NCBI RefSeq assembly: GCF_017356015.1
Contig: NZ_JAFIQV010000028.1
Coordinates: 1 to 64,000, forward strand
Direction of reading: 5' to 3'
DNA from: Azospirillum sp. SYSU D00513
Lineage (GTDB): Bacteria > Pseudomonadota > Alphaproteobacteria > Azospirillales > Azospirillaceae
Length of the DNA stretch: 64,000 bases
Under the pieces are notes generated by a model. It was not told the DNA's origin. It saw only the letters and a program-made list of their open reading frames with translations, and searched no databases. The translations under genes were made by a program, and so were the position numbers. Positions 8,576-18,667 of this stretch are shown here, in pieces. Numbering within the stretch: position 1 is the stretch's first letter; each line of letters begins with the position of its first letter.

Positions 8576-9352
8576 ATGCGTTACGACACGATCCAAGTCG
8601 AAACCCGCGGGCCCGTCGGCCTGATCACGCTCGACCGCCCGAAGGCGCTGAACGCTCTCTCGGACCGGCTCGTGACCGAGCTGGGTCAGGCGCTCGACGC
8701 GCTGGAGGCCGACGAGGCCGTCGGCTGCATCGTCGTGACCGGGTCGGAAAAGGCCTTCGCGGCCGGCGCCGACATCAAGGAGATGGCGGGCTTCGGCTAC
8801 ATGGACGTCTACAGCCAGGACTTCATCACCGCGAAGTGGGAGCGTCTGGCCAAGTGCCGCAAGCCGACCATCGCGGCGGTGGCGGGCTACGCCCTGGGCG
8901 GCGGCTGCGAGCTGGCGATGATGGCCGACTTCATCCTCGCCGCCGACACCGCGAAGTTCGGCCAGCCGGAGATCACCATCGGCACCATCCCCGGCGCCGG
9001 CGGCACCCAGCGGCTGACCCGCTTCGTCGGCAAGTCCAAGGCCATGGAGATGTGTCTCACCGGCCGTCTGATGGACGCGGCCGAGGCCGAGCGCTCGGGC
9101 CTGGTGAGCCGCGTCGTCCCCGCCGCCGACCTCGTGGAGGAGGCGGTGAAGGTCGCGGAGAAGATCGCCAAGCTGTCGCGCCCGGCCGTGATGATGGCGA
9201 AGGAGGCCGTCAACGCCGCCTACGAGACGACGATGGCCCAGGGCATCCATTTCGAGCGGCGCCTCTTCCATTCCACCTTCGCCACCGAGGACCAGAAGGA
9301 GGGAATGTCCGCCTTCGCCGAGAAGCGCCAGCCCGACTGGAAGAACCGCTGA
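8576..9352 (+). CDS. Enoyl-CoA hydratase/isomerase (crotonase family)
   Basis: A 258-residue cytosolic crotonase hydrating trans-2-enoyl-CoA in beta-oxidation. Motifs are FAAGADIKEM (oxyanion-hole loop), YALGGGCELAMMADFI, and the catalytic region FGQPEITIGTIPGAGGTQRL with both acidic residues (E of PEI and the residue aligned with Glu144/Glu164 of rat mitochondrial hydratase). The length is standard. It follows the secreted-protein gene by 76 bases. Closest in appearance to short-chain enoyl-CoA hydratases (EchA/FadB1 type); the exact chain-length preference is unknown. Confidence 0.93.
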   Translation: MRYDTIQVETRGPVGLITLDRPKALNALSDRLVTELGQALDALEADEAVGCIVVTGSEKAFAAGADIKEMAGFGYMDVYSQDFITAKWERLAKCRKPTIAAVAGYALGGGCELAMMADFILAADTAKFGQPEITIGTIPGAGGTQRLTRFVGKSKAMEMCLTGRLMDAAEAERSGLVSRVVPAADLVEEAVKVAEKIAKLSRPAVMMAKEAVNAAYETTMAQGIHFERRLFHSTFATEDQKEGMSAFAEKRQPDWKNR

Positions 9353-9476
9353 GCGGCGGCTGAGGCGGCGGGCGTGGCTGGAGAGCGGGCGCGACTGGAC
9401 AGCGGCCGGGCGGGGCGGCTATAGCTGCGGCCCGATCCGCCCCGGCCCGTCCGGGTCCGCTGCCCTGGAGGCCGGC

Positions 9477-10349
9477 ATGGCTCCCGTGAAGACGTCGGTC
9501 ATCGTTTCCACCTACAACTGGCCGGCGGCGCTCCGGGTCTCGCTCACGTCGCTGCTGGCCCAGGACCGGCCCGGCTTCGAGGTCATCGTCGCCGACGACG
9601 GCTCGGCCGGCGAGACGCGCGACCTCGTCCAGGCGATGGGGCGGGGCGCTCCGGTGCCGGTCCGGCATGTCTGGCACCCCGACGAGGGCTTCCGCCTCGC
9701 CGCCATCCGCAACCGGGCGATCGCCGCGGCCGAAGGCGACTATCTCATCCTCATCGATGGCGACTGCTTCGTCCTGCCGGACTTCGTGCGGACCCACCGC
9801 GCGCTGGCGGAGGAGGGGTGCTTCGTCTCCGGCAAGCGCTCCTACCTGCGGGCGCCGATGACCCGCGACTTCCTGGAAGGGCGGCGCGACGCCGGGCAGG
9901 GGCGGGCGGCCTGGATGCTGCATGGTCTGGCCGGGCGCTGCACGCGCCCCCTGCGCTTCCTGAAGCTGCCGCTCGGCCCGCTGCGCCACCGCCGCCCGGA
10001 CGACTGGCGCCGGGTGCAGACCTGCAACATGGGCGTCTGGCGCCGCGACGCCGTCGCGGTGAACGGGTTCGACGGGCGCTACCAGGGCTGGGGGCAGGAG
10101 GACTCGGACTTCGTGGTCCGGCTGCTGCGCCACGGGCTGCGGCGCAAGCTGGGCGACTTCGCCAACGTGGTGATGCATCTCGACCACCCCACCCGCGGCG
10201 GCGGGCCGGCCAACGAAGCGCTGCTCCGCTCGGTCATCGAGGGGACCGGCTGCCGCGCGGTCCAGGGGCTGGAGGAGACGGTCGAGGAAGGGGAGGCCGC
10301 GAGTCTAAGGAGCGCCTTGACCGATCCGGACCCGGTCCAGGCAAAGTAA
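9477..10349 (+). CDS. Glycosyltransferase family 2
   Basis: A 290-residue GT-A glycosyltransferase. N-terminal motifs are VIVSTYNWPAAL and VIVADDGSAGETRD (nucleotide-sugar binding), then LILIDGDCFVLPDF with the metal-binding DxD-like DGD. A C-terminal segment reads NMGVWRRDAVAVNGFDGRYQGWGQEDSDF, resembling the Glyco_transf_7C acceptor region. No membrane segment is seen, so it probably acts at the cytoplasmic face. It stands alone among housekeeping genes, giving no clue to the glycan. The start has upstream GGAGG. Confidence 0.88.
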   Translation: MAPVKTSVIVSTYNWPAALRVSLTSLLAQDRPGFEVIVADDGSAGETRDLVQAMGRGAPVPVRHVWHPDEGFRLAAIRNRAIAAAEGDYLILIDGDCFVLPDFVRTHRALAEEGCFVSGKRSYLRAPMTRDFLEGRRDAGQGRAAWMLHGLAGRCTRPLRFLKLPLGPLRHRRPDDWRRVQTCNMGVWRRDAVAVNGFDGRYQGWGQEDSDFVVRLLRHGLRRKLGDFANVVMHLDHPTRGGGPANEALLRSVIEGTGCRAVQGLEETVEEGEAASLRSALTDPDPVQAK

Positions 10350-10360
10350 TTCCGGGTGCC

Positions 10361-10389
10361 TTGACTCTCATTTCCTCCGGGCGTATAAG
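10361..10389 (+). promoter_or_regulatory. Sigma-70 type promoter of rpsT
   Basis: TTGACT and TATAAG are separated by exactly 17 bases and lie 46 bases before the rpsT start. This is the clearest housekeeping promoter in the window. Confidence 0.75.
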
Positions 10390-10434
10390 GCGCCCTCGCA
10401 TTGGGACAGGCGTGTCGTCCGGAGTAGGGTTTTC

Positions 10435-10695
10435 ATGGCCAATCATAAGTCTGCTGAAAAGCGCATCCGTCAAACCGAGCGTCGTACGGAAGTCAACCGT
10501 AACCGCATCAGCCGCATCCGCACCTTCGTGAAGAAGGTGGAGAACGCCCTCGTGACCGGCGACAAGTCCGCCGCCGCCGAGGCCTTCAAGCTGGCGCAGC
10601 CGGAACTGATGCGCGGCGTTACCAAGGGCGTGCTGCACCGGAACACGGTGTCGCGCAAGCTGTCGCGCCTTTCGGCCCGCATCAAGGCTCTCTAA
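10435..10695 (+). CDS. rpsT: 30S ribosomal protein S20
   Basis: An 86-residue basic protein that binds 16S rRNA in the small subunit. It has the typical start MANHKSAEKRIRQTERR and the conserved RNRISRIRTFVKKVE and GVLHRNTVSRKLSRL. The gene is monocistronic, with its own promoter upstream and a strong intrinsic terminator downstream. Its codon use and lower GC fit a highly expressed gene. In many alphaproteobacteria rpsT lies just upstream of dnaA, as here. Confidence 0.98.
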   Translation: MANHKSAEKRIRQTERRTEVNRNRISRIRTFVKKVENALVTGDKSAAAEAFKLAQPELMRGVTKGVLHRNTVSRKLSRLSARIKAL

Positions 10696-10712
10696 GCCTT
10701 CATCGGTGTCAA

Positions 10713-10747
10713 AAAAAGCCGCGCCCAATATTGGTGCGCGGCTTTTT
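10713..10747 (+). terminator. Intrinsic terminator of rpsT
   Basis: A perfect 12-bp stem AAAAAGCCGCGC / GCGCGGCTTTTT with an 11-base loop ends in five T. Its A-tract/T-tract symmetry also allows bidirectional termination. Confidence 0.93.
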
Positions 10748-11335
10748 GCGTTGCGGGAAATCGTTTCCAAGATTTGAACGGCAGGGCCCTGGGCTTCTTC
10801 TGCTCCGTTCGAATCCCCGGCGAATCCTGGGGTGTTTCGGCAACACTGTGTAGTTTTTCGCTGTTCGCCTTCTGTCCCATTGCCTTGGGACAGGCTCGCA
10901 ACTAGACTTTCGATCCGTGTCTGGAGGGTGTTGGTCGTCCTGGCCGAAAAGGGCCGAGGGACGGGCCGGCGCCCGCCGGTGCGGGACGGAAGACGTTCGG
11001 GCCGCGGCCATGCGCGACGCGCGTGGCGACCGCCGGCCAGGGGATTGCCCCAACCTTAAAACCTGCGGCGTTGCGATGGTGGAATCCCGGATTCCCCCAA
11101 CGGGGTAGCGCTGTCATGGCGGTGGGGCATTCGCCTATCGAGTCTTTCGGGGGGAACACTTGCCGGGGACTCTTCCCAGGTAAGGAGATGCCGGGCGTGC
11201 GCCCCGCGCGGATAGGGCGCGGGACCATTCCGGGAAGCGTCTTCTCGAACGGTTGCGACCCCTCGCGGTGAGCCCTTCGGCGCTCTTCCGCGGCGGCAGC
11301 CGGACGGGAAGGCCGAGCGGGGGAGTTGGGGAAGC
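10748..11335. other. Gene-free region upstream of dnaA
   Basis: About 590 bases without a convincing gene. I see a 15-base palindrome GGAATCCCGGATTCC at 11081-11095 and several short G-rich stretches. A dnaA promoter should lie here, but no site stands out. I find no sequence close to the 9-mer DnaA box TTATNCACA in either strand, so there is no support for an origin at this locus. Confidence 0.5.
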
Positions 11336-12874
11336 ATGTCGGTCGGCGTGTCGTCGTTGGATCAGCAATGGGTCCGCATCCGCGGGCGCCTCAAGGACGA
11401 AATCGGCGAGACGGCCTACCGCAGCTGGCTGCAGCCCCTGTCGGTGGGCGGCCTGCGCGGCGGGGAGCTGCGCATTCTCGTGCCGACCCGCTTCATGCGC
11501 GACTGGGTGATGACCCATTACGCCGACCGCATCCGCGCGCTCTGGTCCATGGAGAATCCCGAGGTCCAGTCCATCGACATCGTCGTCGCCGCGGCCGCCC
11601 CGCCCCCCGCCGCCCCCGCGGCGAACGGCGCCGGCAATGGCGGCTCCGCCGCCCAGGCCCTGCCCGGCGATGACCAGGACGGGGAGGAGGAACCCGCCCC
11701 GGAGCGCTTCGCCCGCCCGCCGGCCCGCCCCGCCCCCCCGGAGGACGCCTCCGCCACCGCCTACACCGGCTCCGGCTACACGGACGAGACCATCGGCGCG
11801 TCGGACGAGTCGCCCTCGGCCATCGGCTCGATGCTGGACGGGCGCGACGCCATCACGGCGGCGCTCGACCCGCGCTTCACCTTCGACAACTTCGTCGTCG
11901 GCAAGCCGAACGAGCTGGCCCACGCCGCGGCCAAGCGCGTGGCGGAGGCCAGCGCCGTCACCTTCAACCCGCTCTTCCTCTATGGCGGCGTCGGGCTGGG
12001 CAAGACCCACCTGATGCACGCCATCGCCTGGGCCATCCGCAAGAAGGACCCCTCGCGCAAGGTGCTGTACCTCTCGGCCGAGAAGTTCATGTACCAGTTC
12101 ATCCGCGCGTTGCGCTTCAAGGACACCATGGCCTTCAAGCAGCAGTTCCGCTCGGTGGACGTGCTGATGATCGACGACGTGCAGTTCATCAGCGGCAAGG
12201 ACTCCACCCAGGAGGAGTTCTTCCACACCTTCAACGCGCTGGTGGACCAGAACCGCCAAGTCATCATCTCCGCCGACAAGAGCCCGTCGGACCTCGAGGG
12301 GATGGAGGAGAGGCTGCGCTCGCGGCTCGGCTGGGGCCTCGTGGCGGACATCCACCCGACCACCTACGAGCTGCGGCTGGGCATCCTCCAGCAGAAGGCC
12401 GACAGCCTGCGCGCCGAGATCCCGATCAAGGTGCTGGAGTTCCTGGCGCACAAGATCACCTCCAACGTGCGCGAGCTGGAAGGGGCGCTGAACCGCATCG
12501 TCGCCCATTCCGACCTGGTCGGCCGCTCCATCTCGCTGGAGACGACGCAGGAGGTGCTGCACGACCTGCTGCGCGCCAACGACCGGCGCGTCACCATCGA
12601 CGAGATCCAGAAGCGCGTGGCGGAGCATTACAACATCCGCGTCGCCGACATGCATTCGGCCCGCCGCGCCCGCGCGGTGGCGCGCCCGCGCCAGGTCGCC
12701 ATGTATCTCGCCAAGCAGCTCACCGCCCGCTCCCTGCCGGAGATCGGCCGCAAGTTCGGCGGGCGCGACCACACCACCGTCATGCACGCGGTGAAGAAGG
12801 TGGACGAGCTGCGCGCCACCGACCCGGCCTTCGCCGAGGACGTCGAGCTGCTGCGCCGCATGCTGGAGAGCTGA
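11336..12874 (+). CDS. dnaA: Chromosomal replication initiator DnaA
   Basis: The 512-residue AAA+ initiator. Domain I is at residues 1-90 (WVRIRGRLKDEIGETAYRSW). A long Pro/Ala/Gly-rich domain II follows to about residue 180. The AAA+ domain has Walker A GGVGLGKTH near 217-225 and Walker B VLMIDDVQF near 278. The C-terminal DNA-binding domain carries the signature GGRDHTTVMHAVKKV near 473. Domain II is longer and lower in complexity than in E. coli, as is common in high-GC alphaproteobacteria. ATG start with GGGGAGTTGGGGAAGC upstream. Confidence 0.98.
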   Translation: MSVGVSSLDQQWVRIRGRLKDEIGETAYRSWLQPLSVGGLRGGELRILVPTRFMRDWVMTHYADRIRALWSMENPEVQSIDIVVAAAAPPPAAPAANGAGNGGSAAQALPGDDQDGEEEPAPERFARPPARPAPPEDASATAYTGSGYTDETIGASDESPSAIGSMLDGRDAITAALDPRFTFDNFVVGKPNELAHAAAKRVAEASAVTFNPLFLYGGVGLGKTHLMHAIAWAIRKKDPSRKVLYLSAEKFMYQFIRALRFKDTMAFKQQFRSVDVLMIDDVQFISGKDSTQEEFFHTFNALVDQNRQVIISADKSPSDLEGMEERLRSRLGWGLVADIHPTTYELRLGILQQKADSLRAEIPIKVLEFLAHKITSNVRELEGALNRIVAHSDLVGRSISLETTQEVLHDLLRANDRRVTIDEIQKRVAEHYNIRVADMHSARRARAVARPRQVAMYLAKQLTARSLPEIGRKFGGRDHTTVMHAVKKVDELRATDPAFAEDVELLRRMLES

Positions 12875-13062
12875 GGCGCGGCGGTCGGACGCCGAGTCGA
12901 AGGCCGAAACGCCGACTACCCATTTCGTTACAGTCCGGTGAAGATTTGCACGGTTCCGTCTTGGGAAATGGACGGGATCCGCTACACTCGGGCAAATTCG
13001 CCGCGACGGCGGGGGACGCGAACGGCGCCTCCCCGGCGAAACGAACAGGGGAAACAAGCGCC

Positions 13063-14241
13063 ATGGCTGACAGCAAGAAGACGCCCGACCAGATCTCCAG
13101 CGCCGCCACCCAGCGCGCGGCCAAGAGCTTCACCCGCCGCACCTTGCTGCGCAGCGCCGCCGCTGCCGGCGCCGTCGCCTCGGTCGGCCCCTGGATCCTC
13201 CGCGAGGGTCACGCCGCGTCGGGCAGCGTGAAGGTCTTCTCCTGGGCCGGCTACATCACCAAGGACATGCTGGCCGACTTCGAGTCGAAGACCGGCATCA
13301 AGGCGACCCTGACCGAATACGGCACCAACGACGAGCTGCTGAACCAGCTCAAGGCCACGGGCGGAGCCGGCTTCGACATCATCCATCCGACGGTGGACCG
13401 CGTCCCCAACTACGTCGAGGCCGAGCTGGTCCGCCCGCTCGACGAGTCGAAGGTGAAGTGGGACGGCTGCCTGAAGTCGGCGGTCGAAGGGTCCGCCGGC
13501 ATGGGCGGGGTGGTCGGCGGCAAGCGCTACTTCGCCCCGGCCGACTGGGGCACCGAGGCCATCGCCTACGACATGAAGCAGTCGCCGCTGACCTACGGCA
13601 AGGCCGGCTACGGCGACATCTGGGCGCCGGAGAACGCCGGCAAGGCCACCGTGCGCGGCCACTCCTCGCTGATCGGCATCGCGCTGTGGCTGGAAGGGCA
13701 GGGCAAGCTGCCGCACCCCCTGCGCGACCAGTTCAAGGACGAGGCCAAGGCCCGCGCCAACTTCGACGCCATCCTGAAGGTGGCGACCGAGCACAAGAAG
13801 GCCGTCGGCCAGTTCTGGTCCAACGAGAACGAGGCCCAGGGCGCCTTCCGCACCAACGGCTGCACCATCGGCCAGACCTGGGACTCGACCGCCGTGGCGC
13901 TCCGCAAGGAAGGGCTGCCGGTCCGCTTCGTCGCGCCGAAGGAGGGAGCACTCGCCTGGATGGAAGGCTTCGCCATCCCCGCCAAGGCCGAGAACCTCGA
14001 GCAGGCCTACGCCTGGATCAACTGGTTCTACACGCCGCAGGCCGGCGCCCTCTACACCAACGCGTCCGGCATCTCCAGCACCTCGGTCGGCGCCGAGGCG
14101 CATCTCAGCGACCTGAACAAGCAGTTCTTCGCCGACGCCTATCCGGGCGACGCGCTGAACAAGCTGTGGTGGTGGCCGATCCAGGACGCCTGGTACGTCT
14201 CCATCCGCAACGAGTACCAGGACCGCTTCCTGGCGGCGTAA
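13063..14241 (+). CDS. Polyamine-type ABC transporter substrate-binding protein (Tat signal)
   Basis: A 392-residue periplasmic binding protein of the PotD/PotF class. The N-terminus carries a twin-arginine signal (RRTLLRSAAAAGAVASVGPW, cleavage after about GHAAS). The mature part shows VFSWAGYITKDMLADFESKT, DIIHPTVDRVPNYV, and GQTWDSTAVALRKEG. Such proteins bind spermidine, putrescine or related cations, but the exact ligand is unknown. The ATG is preceded by GGGGAAACAAGCGCC. The ATPase gene at 14499 and permeases at 21685 and 22607 complete the importer. Confidence 0.9.
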   Translation: MADSKKTPDQISSAATQRAAKSFTRRTLLRSAAAAGAVASVGPWILREGHAASGSVKVFSWAGYITKDMLADFESKTGIKATLTEYGTNDELLNQLKATGGAGFDIIHPTVDRVPNYVEAELVRPLDESKVKWDGCLKSAVEGSAGMGGVVGGKRYFAPADWGTEAIAYDMKQSPLTYGKAGYGDIWAPENAGKATVRGHSSLIGIALWLEGQGKLPHPLRDQFKDEAKARANFDAILKVATEHKKAVGQFWSNENEAQGAFRTNGCTIGQTWDSTAVALRKEGLPVRFVAPKEGALAWMEGFAIPAKAENLEQAYAWINWFYTPQAGALYTNASGISSTSVGAEAHLSDLNKQFFADAYPGDALNKLWWWPIQDAWYVSIRNEYQDRFLAA

Positions 14242-14337
14242 GGCGCGTCCGCGCGCATGCCCCATCCGGCCGGCCGCGACGGCGCGGGGCGGGTGGGGCA
14301 GCGTGGCGCCAAGCCCATCGCCGTCACCTCCGTCAGC

Positions 14338-14436
14338 CCTCATCCCCGCGGAAGCGGGGATCCAGGACTCCCCCATGGGACCAGCCGTGGGAAAGGCCCG
14401 GGTCCCCGCTTGCGTCGGGATGAGGGTTGCGTGTTG
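14338..14436. repeat. REP-like inverted repeat between binding protein and ATPase genes
   Basis: Outer arms CCTCATCCC and GGGATGAGG enclose CCGCGGAAGCGGGGATCCAG and CCCGGGTCCCCGCTTGCG. The CCCGCGG...GGGGATCCAG part resembles the start of the dispersed repeats at 40436 and 53691, but the central paired hairpins are missing. It lies between two genes expected to be in one operon. Confidence 0.6.
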
Positions 14437-14498
14437 AAACGGGACCGCGCCCATGCGGCAAGGTCCCGCCCTCCCCACCCGCCAGCCCCGGATGAAGC

Positions 14499-15581
<1,083 letters not shown>

Positions 15582-15612
15582 GGGGCGCATCTCGGCGAGC
15601 CCCCGGACCCCA

Positions 15613-16680
15613 TCACTCCGCGCGCAGCACGAAGGCCGTTTCCGGCTCCCGTTCGATGGTCAGGCTGGCCCCGATCTGGCCGGCGAGGGCGGTGACCAGC
15701 CGCATGCCGAGGGAGCGGGGTGCCGCGCTGTCGAAATCCTCCGGCAGGCCGGCGCCATCGTCGCAGACGCGCAGTTCCCAGCCGGCGCCCGGTCCGGCTG
15801 TCTCCGTTCCGTCCCCGGCCGGGCCGAAGCGGACCTGGATCCGCCCCGCGCGGCCCTGCGGGAAGGCGTGCTTGATGGCGTTGGTGACCAGTTCGTTGGT
15901 CAGCAGCGCCAGGGGAAGCGCGCGGTCGGCCGGCAGGACCATGGGGACGGCCTCGACCGCCAGCGCGACGCGTTCGGCGGCCGGGCTCGTGCCGTGGATG
16001 TCGGCGCAGACCTCGCGCAGCACGCTGGCGAACTCCACCGTCTCCGCATCCTCGATGCCGTGCAGCCGCTCGTGCAGCCGGGCCGCGATGGCGATGCGGC
16101 TGCAGGCCTCGTCGAAATGCTGCCGGACGGTTTCGTCCGGCACCTGATGAGCCTGAAGCCGCAGAAGGTTCAGCACCATCATCAGCGAGTTCTTGACCCG
16201 GTGATGCGCCTCCTGGATCAGCGCCTGCTTGGCGGCCAGGGCCTCGGCCAGCTGCTCCTGGATGCGCTTGCGCTCGGTGATGTCCACGGCGATGAGCACG
16301 GCGCCGATCATCTCCCCGTCGCGCAGGACCGGCGCGTTGGAGCAGGCGACGTGGATGGGCATGCCGTCGCGGTGGAAGAACAGGTCCTCGTGCTTTTCCA
16401 GCCGGTGGCGCGAGGTGAAGACATGCCCCAGCGGGCATTCCGACATCGGGAAGTGGCGTCCGTCGGAGTGCTTGTAATGGACCATGTCGTGCAGGGACCG
16501 CCCCCGCAGCTCGTCCTGGGCCCAGCCGAAGGTGCGTTCGGCGGCGGCGTTGGCGAAGAGGGTGCGCCCCTCCGTGTCCATGACGAAGATGGAGTCGCCG
16601 GCATTCTCGACGATCAGATTGGCAAGGTCGCCGGGAAGGTGGGATGGCCCGCCGGTTTCCGATAACAGGTCAACCGGCAT
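15613..16680 (-). CDS. PAS-domain histidine kinase, HisKA_2/HWE type
   Basis: A 355-residue soluble kinase. The PAS domain is at about 20-145 (FVMDTEGRTLFANAAAERTFGW, followed by the PAC segment GAVLIAVDITERKRIQEQL). The phosphoacceptor is in EAHHRVKNSLMMVLNLLRLQ, typical of HisKA_2, and the HATPase has LLTNELVTNAIKHAFP. I chose the ATG at 16680 because GGGAGGA lies at ideal distance; an ATG ten codons upstream has none. Convergent with the ATPase gene (31 bases). No partner receiver is adjacent. Confidence 0.88.
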   Translation of the reverse strand: MPVDLLSETGGPSHLPGDLANLIVENAGDSIFVMDTEGRTLFANAAAERTFGWAQDELRGRSLHDMVHYKHSDGRHFPMSECPLGHVFTSRHRLEKHEDLFFHRDGMPIHVACSNAPVLRDGEMIGAVLIAVDITERKRIQEQLAEALAAKQALIQEAHHRVKNSLMMVLNLLRLQAHQVPDETVRQHFDEACSRIAIAARLHERLHGIEDAETVEFASVLREVCADIHGTSPAAERVALAVEAVPMVLPADRALPLALLTNELVTNAIKHAFPQGRAGRIQVRFGPAGDGTETAGPGAGWELRVCDDGAGLPEDFDSAAPRSLGMRLVTALAGQIGASLTIEREPETAFVLRAE

Positions 16681-16790
16681 CGTTCCTCCCACGCAAGGCG
16701 CATCTCTCAAGCATGGGCCATCCTACGCCGTCCCGGCCGGAAAGGCGACAGGCCGCCGGTGCCCTGCCCGCGGCTTTCCTGAATGCGGGG

Positions 16791-16982
16791 CTAGAACTCG
16801 TCCACCGCCACGCCGGCCATGATGAAGGCCAGCCGCAGGGCCGCGGCCATGCGCAGGTCGGCGGATTGCTGCTGGTCCTCGTAGGCGGCGATGGTCGCCG
16901 CGTCGACCAGGGAGCGGCGCGACAGCTCGTCCCGCGACCATCCCAGACGTTCCCGCGTGTTTCGGCATTTGGCGGGCGTCAT
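16791..16982 (-). CDS. Small XRE-type helix-turn-helix protein
   Basis: A 63-residue protein consisting of little more than one HTH: NTRERLGWSRDELSRRSLVD, then AATIAAYEDQQQ, then LRMAAALRLAFIMAGVAVDEF. It resembles the single-domain Cro/CI-like regulators common in Azospirillum-type genomes. Targets are unknown. Isolated between two minus-strand genes. Confidence 0.7.
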   Translation of the reverse strand: MTPAKCRNTRERLGWSRDELSRRSLVDAATIAAYEDQQQSADLRMAAALRLAFIMAGVAVDEF

Positions 16983-17127
16983 GGCTTTCCTCCCTCAGAG
17001 CGCCAGCACATCCACCCCGGCCTCCGCGAAGGCCCGCTCCGCCCGGCCGCCCGTGATCCCGCCCGGCACGGGCGCCGACACCGCTCGCTGCACTATGACA
17101 GAGCGGGGGAGGGAGTCACCCGGAGAT

Positions 17128-17481
17128 TCAGCGTCCATTCCAGTGTTCGCAGGCGACGCCGTCCTCGTCGCGGTCCAGATGGGACCAGTAGCCCGGCTCT
17201 CCGTCGCGGACGGGGGCAAGCTCCAGCAAGCGGGCGGTGCCGCAGCCGCCGGCGGCCGCCAGATGCTTGAGGGTCAGCAGGGCCGGCCATGGATATGACC
17301 ACACCACCCCGGTGCACAGGACGGCGAGGCCGATCCCGGCCAGAAGCGCGGCACCGGCACGGCGCTGGAAGCGGCCATGCCTCGCCCTGCGATCCTGGTT
17401 CCGCGTGACCCTGCGGAAACGGGCATGCAGGTTCTGAAGCCTTTCTTCCGCCTCATCGCCATGCCTGGGGCGCCAAGCCAT
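17128..17481 (-). CDS. Membrane-anchored Excalibur-domain protein
   Basis: A 117-residue protein. Residues 1-40 are strongly basic, one membrane segment follows (AGAALLAGIGLAVLCTGVVW), then a C-terminal Excalibur-type calcium-binding motif ends in GYWSHLDRDEDGVACEHW. The preceding CGTARLLELAPV supplies the other cysteine usual in this domain. The Excalibur part should lie on the periplasmic side. In other bacteria such domains accompany nucleases or surface proteins. Here it is alone, so the role is unknown. ATG with GGGGGAATTC upstream. Confidence 0.75.
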   Translation of the reverse strand: MAWRPRHGDEAEERLQNLHARFRRVTRNQDRRARHGRFQRRAGAALLAGIGLAVLCTGVVWSYPWPALLTLKHLAAAGGCGTARLLELAPVRDGEPGYWSHLDRDEDGVACEHWNGR

Positions 17482-17607
17482 GAATTCCCCCTGGTTGCAG
17501 GAAGGACAGAGTAACCGTGCCGGGGAATGATGTCTCGTGCGGGATCATGGCGCCGTTCACGACCCCGACCGGTCAGGCCGCTCTCGGCCCGGCGCTTGAA
17601 AATGAAA

Positions 17608-17646
17608 GATACAGCTGTTGCGTATCGTGAATACTGCATGATACAG
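17608..17646 (+). promoter_or_regulatory. Candidate ChrB operator: GATAC/GTATC repeats
   Basis: GATAC at 17608, its reverse complement GTATC at 17622 and GATAC again at 17640 lie immediately before chrB, with gaps of 9 and 13 bases. The stretch is distinctly AT-richer than its surroundings. ChrB proteins are known chromate-responsive regulators of chr operons, so autoregulation through this site is plausible. Confidence 0.5.
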
Positions 17647-17655
17647 CCTCATTCC

Positions 17656-18657
17656 ATGAGCGATGAGCGCCCAACCTCCGACTTCCGGCAGAGCTGGCTT
17701 CTGCTGTCCCACCAGCTTCCGCCGAAGCCGGCCTACTTCCGCGTGAAGATCTGGCGGCGGCTCCAGGATCTCGGCTCGGTGGCGATCAAGGCGTCGCTCT
17801 ATGCCCTGCCGTCGCGCGCGGACACGCGGGAGGACTTCCAGTGGCTGCTGCGCGAAATCCGGCAGGGCGGGGGCGACGCGACCATCTTCGAGGCGCGGCT
17901 GGTCGACGGGTTGACCGACGGGGAGATCCGGTCGCTGTTCGACGCCGCCCGCGACGCGGAATACGGCAAGCTCGCCGAGGAAGCCCGCGCTCTCGCCGAG
18001 ACCTTGACCGAAGCGCCGGAACCCGCCGGCGGGCGCGCCGCCGTTCCGGAGCAGCGATCCCAGCTCGCGCGGTTGCGGCGGCGCCTCGCCGAGATCGCGG
18101 ATATCGACTTCTTCGGGGCCAACGGGCGCGACGCGGTGGAGGGGCTGCTCTCGGGAATCGAGCGCCGCCTCGACGAGGCCGCGCGGGATGAGAGCGGGGA
18201 AGGAGACGGGATCGCTGCGCGGGCGCGGCCGACCGGCCGTACCTGGGTCACCCGCCGGGGCGTCCATGCCGACAGGATCGCGTCGGCCTGGCTGATCCGC
18301 CGCTTCATCGATCCGCAAGCCAGTTTCAAATTCGTGCCGGACAAGGGTTATGTCCCGGAGCCGGGGGAACTTCGCTTCGACATGTTCGAGGCGGAGCACA
18401 CGCACGAGGGCGACCGCTGCACCTTCGAGGTCCTGCTGGCGCGCTTCTGCGATCCGGACCCGGCCCTGTCCGCCATCGCCGAGATCATCCACGACATCGA
18501 CCTGAAGGACGGCAAGTTCGGACGCGAGGAGGCGGCCGGCATCCGCACCCTGGTCGCGGGCATCGCCGCGGCGACCGACGACGACAGGCGGCGGCTGGAA
18601 CGCGGGGCCGCCGCCCTCGACGACCTTCATCATTATTTCCGCAGGAAACGGGACTGA
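17656..18657 (+). CDS. chrB: Chromate resistance regulator ChrB
   Basis: A 333-residue ChrB protein. The N-terminal domain is SWLLLSHQLPPKPAYFRVKIWRRLQDLGSVAIK. The C-terminal ChrB domain has TWVTRRGVHADRIASAWLIRRFIDPQA, FDMFEAEHTHEGDRCTFE and IIHDIDLKDGKFGREEA. In other bacteria ChrB senses chromate and controls chrA. The ATG at 17656 follows the repeat cluster; an in-frame ATG at 17638 would overlap it. No good ribosome site precedes either. The gene ends ten bases before chrA, forming one operon. Confidence 0.92.
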   Translation: MSDERPTSDFRQSWLLLSHQLPPKPAYFRVKIWRRLQDLGSVAIKASLYALPSRADTREDFQWLLREIRQGGGDATIFEARLVDGLTDGEIRSLFDAARDAEYGKLAEEARALAETLTEAPEPAGGRAAVPEQRSQLARLRRRLAEIADIDFFGANGRDAVEGLLSGIERRLDEAARDESGEGDGIAARARPTGRTWVTRRGVHADRIASAWLIRRFIDPQASFKFVPDKGYVPEPGELRFDMFEAEHTHEGDRCTFEVLLARFCDPDPALSAIAEIIHDIDLKDGKFGREEAAGIRTLVAGIAAATDDDRRRLERGAAALDDLHHYFRRKRD

Positions 18658-18667
18658 GGGGAGCCCC

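Noticed and set aside
10748..11335. Replication origin next to dnaA
   Set aside because: No DnaA-box-like 9-mers or AT-rich unwinding region seen, and alphaproteobacterial origins are often not beside dnaA.
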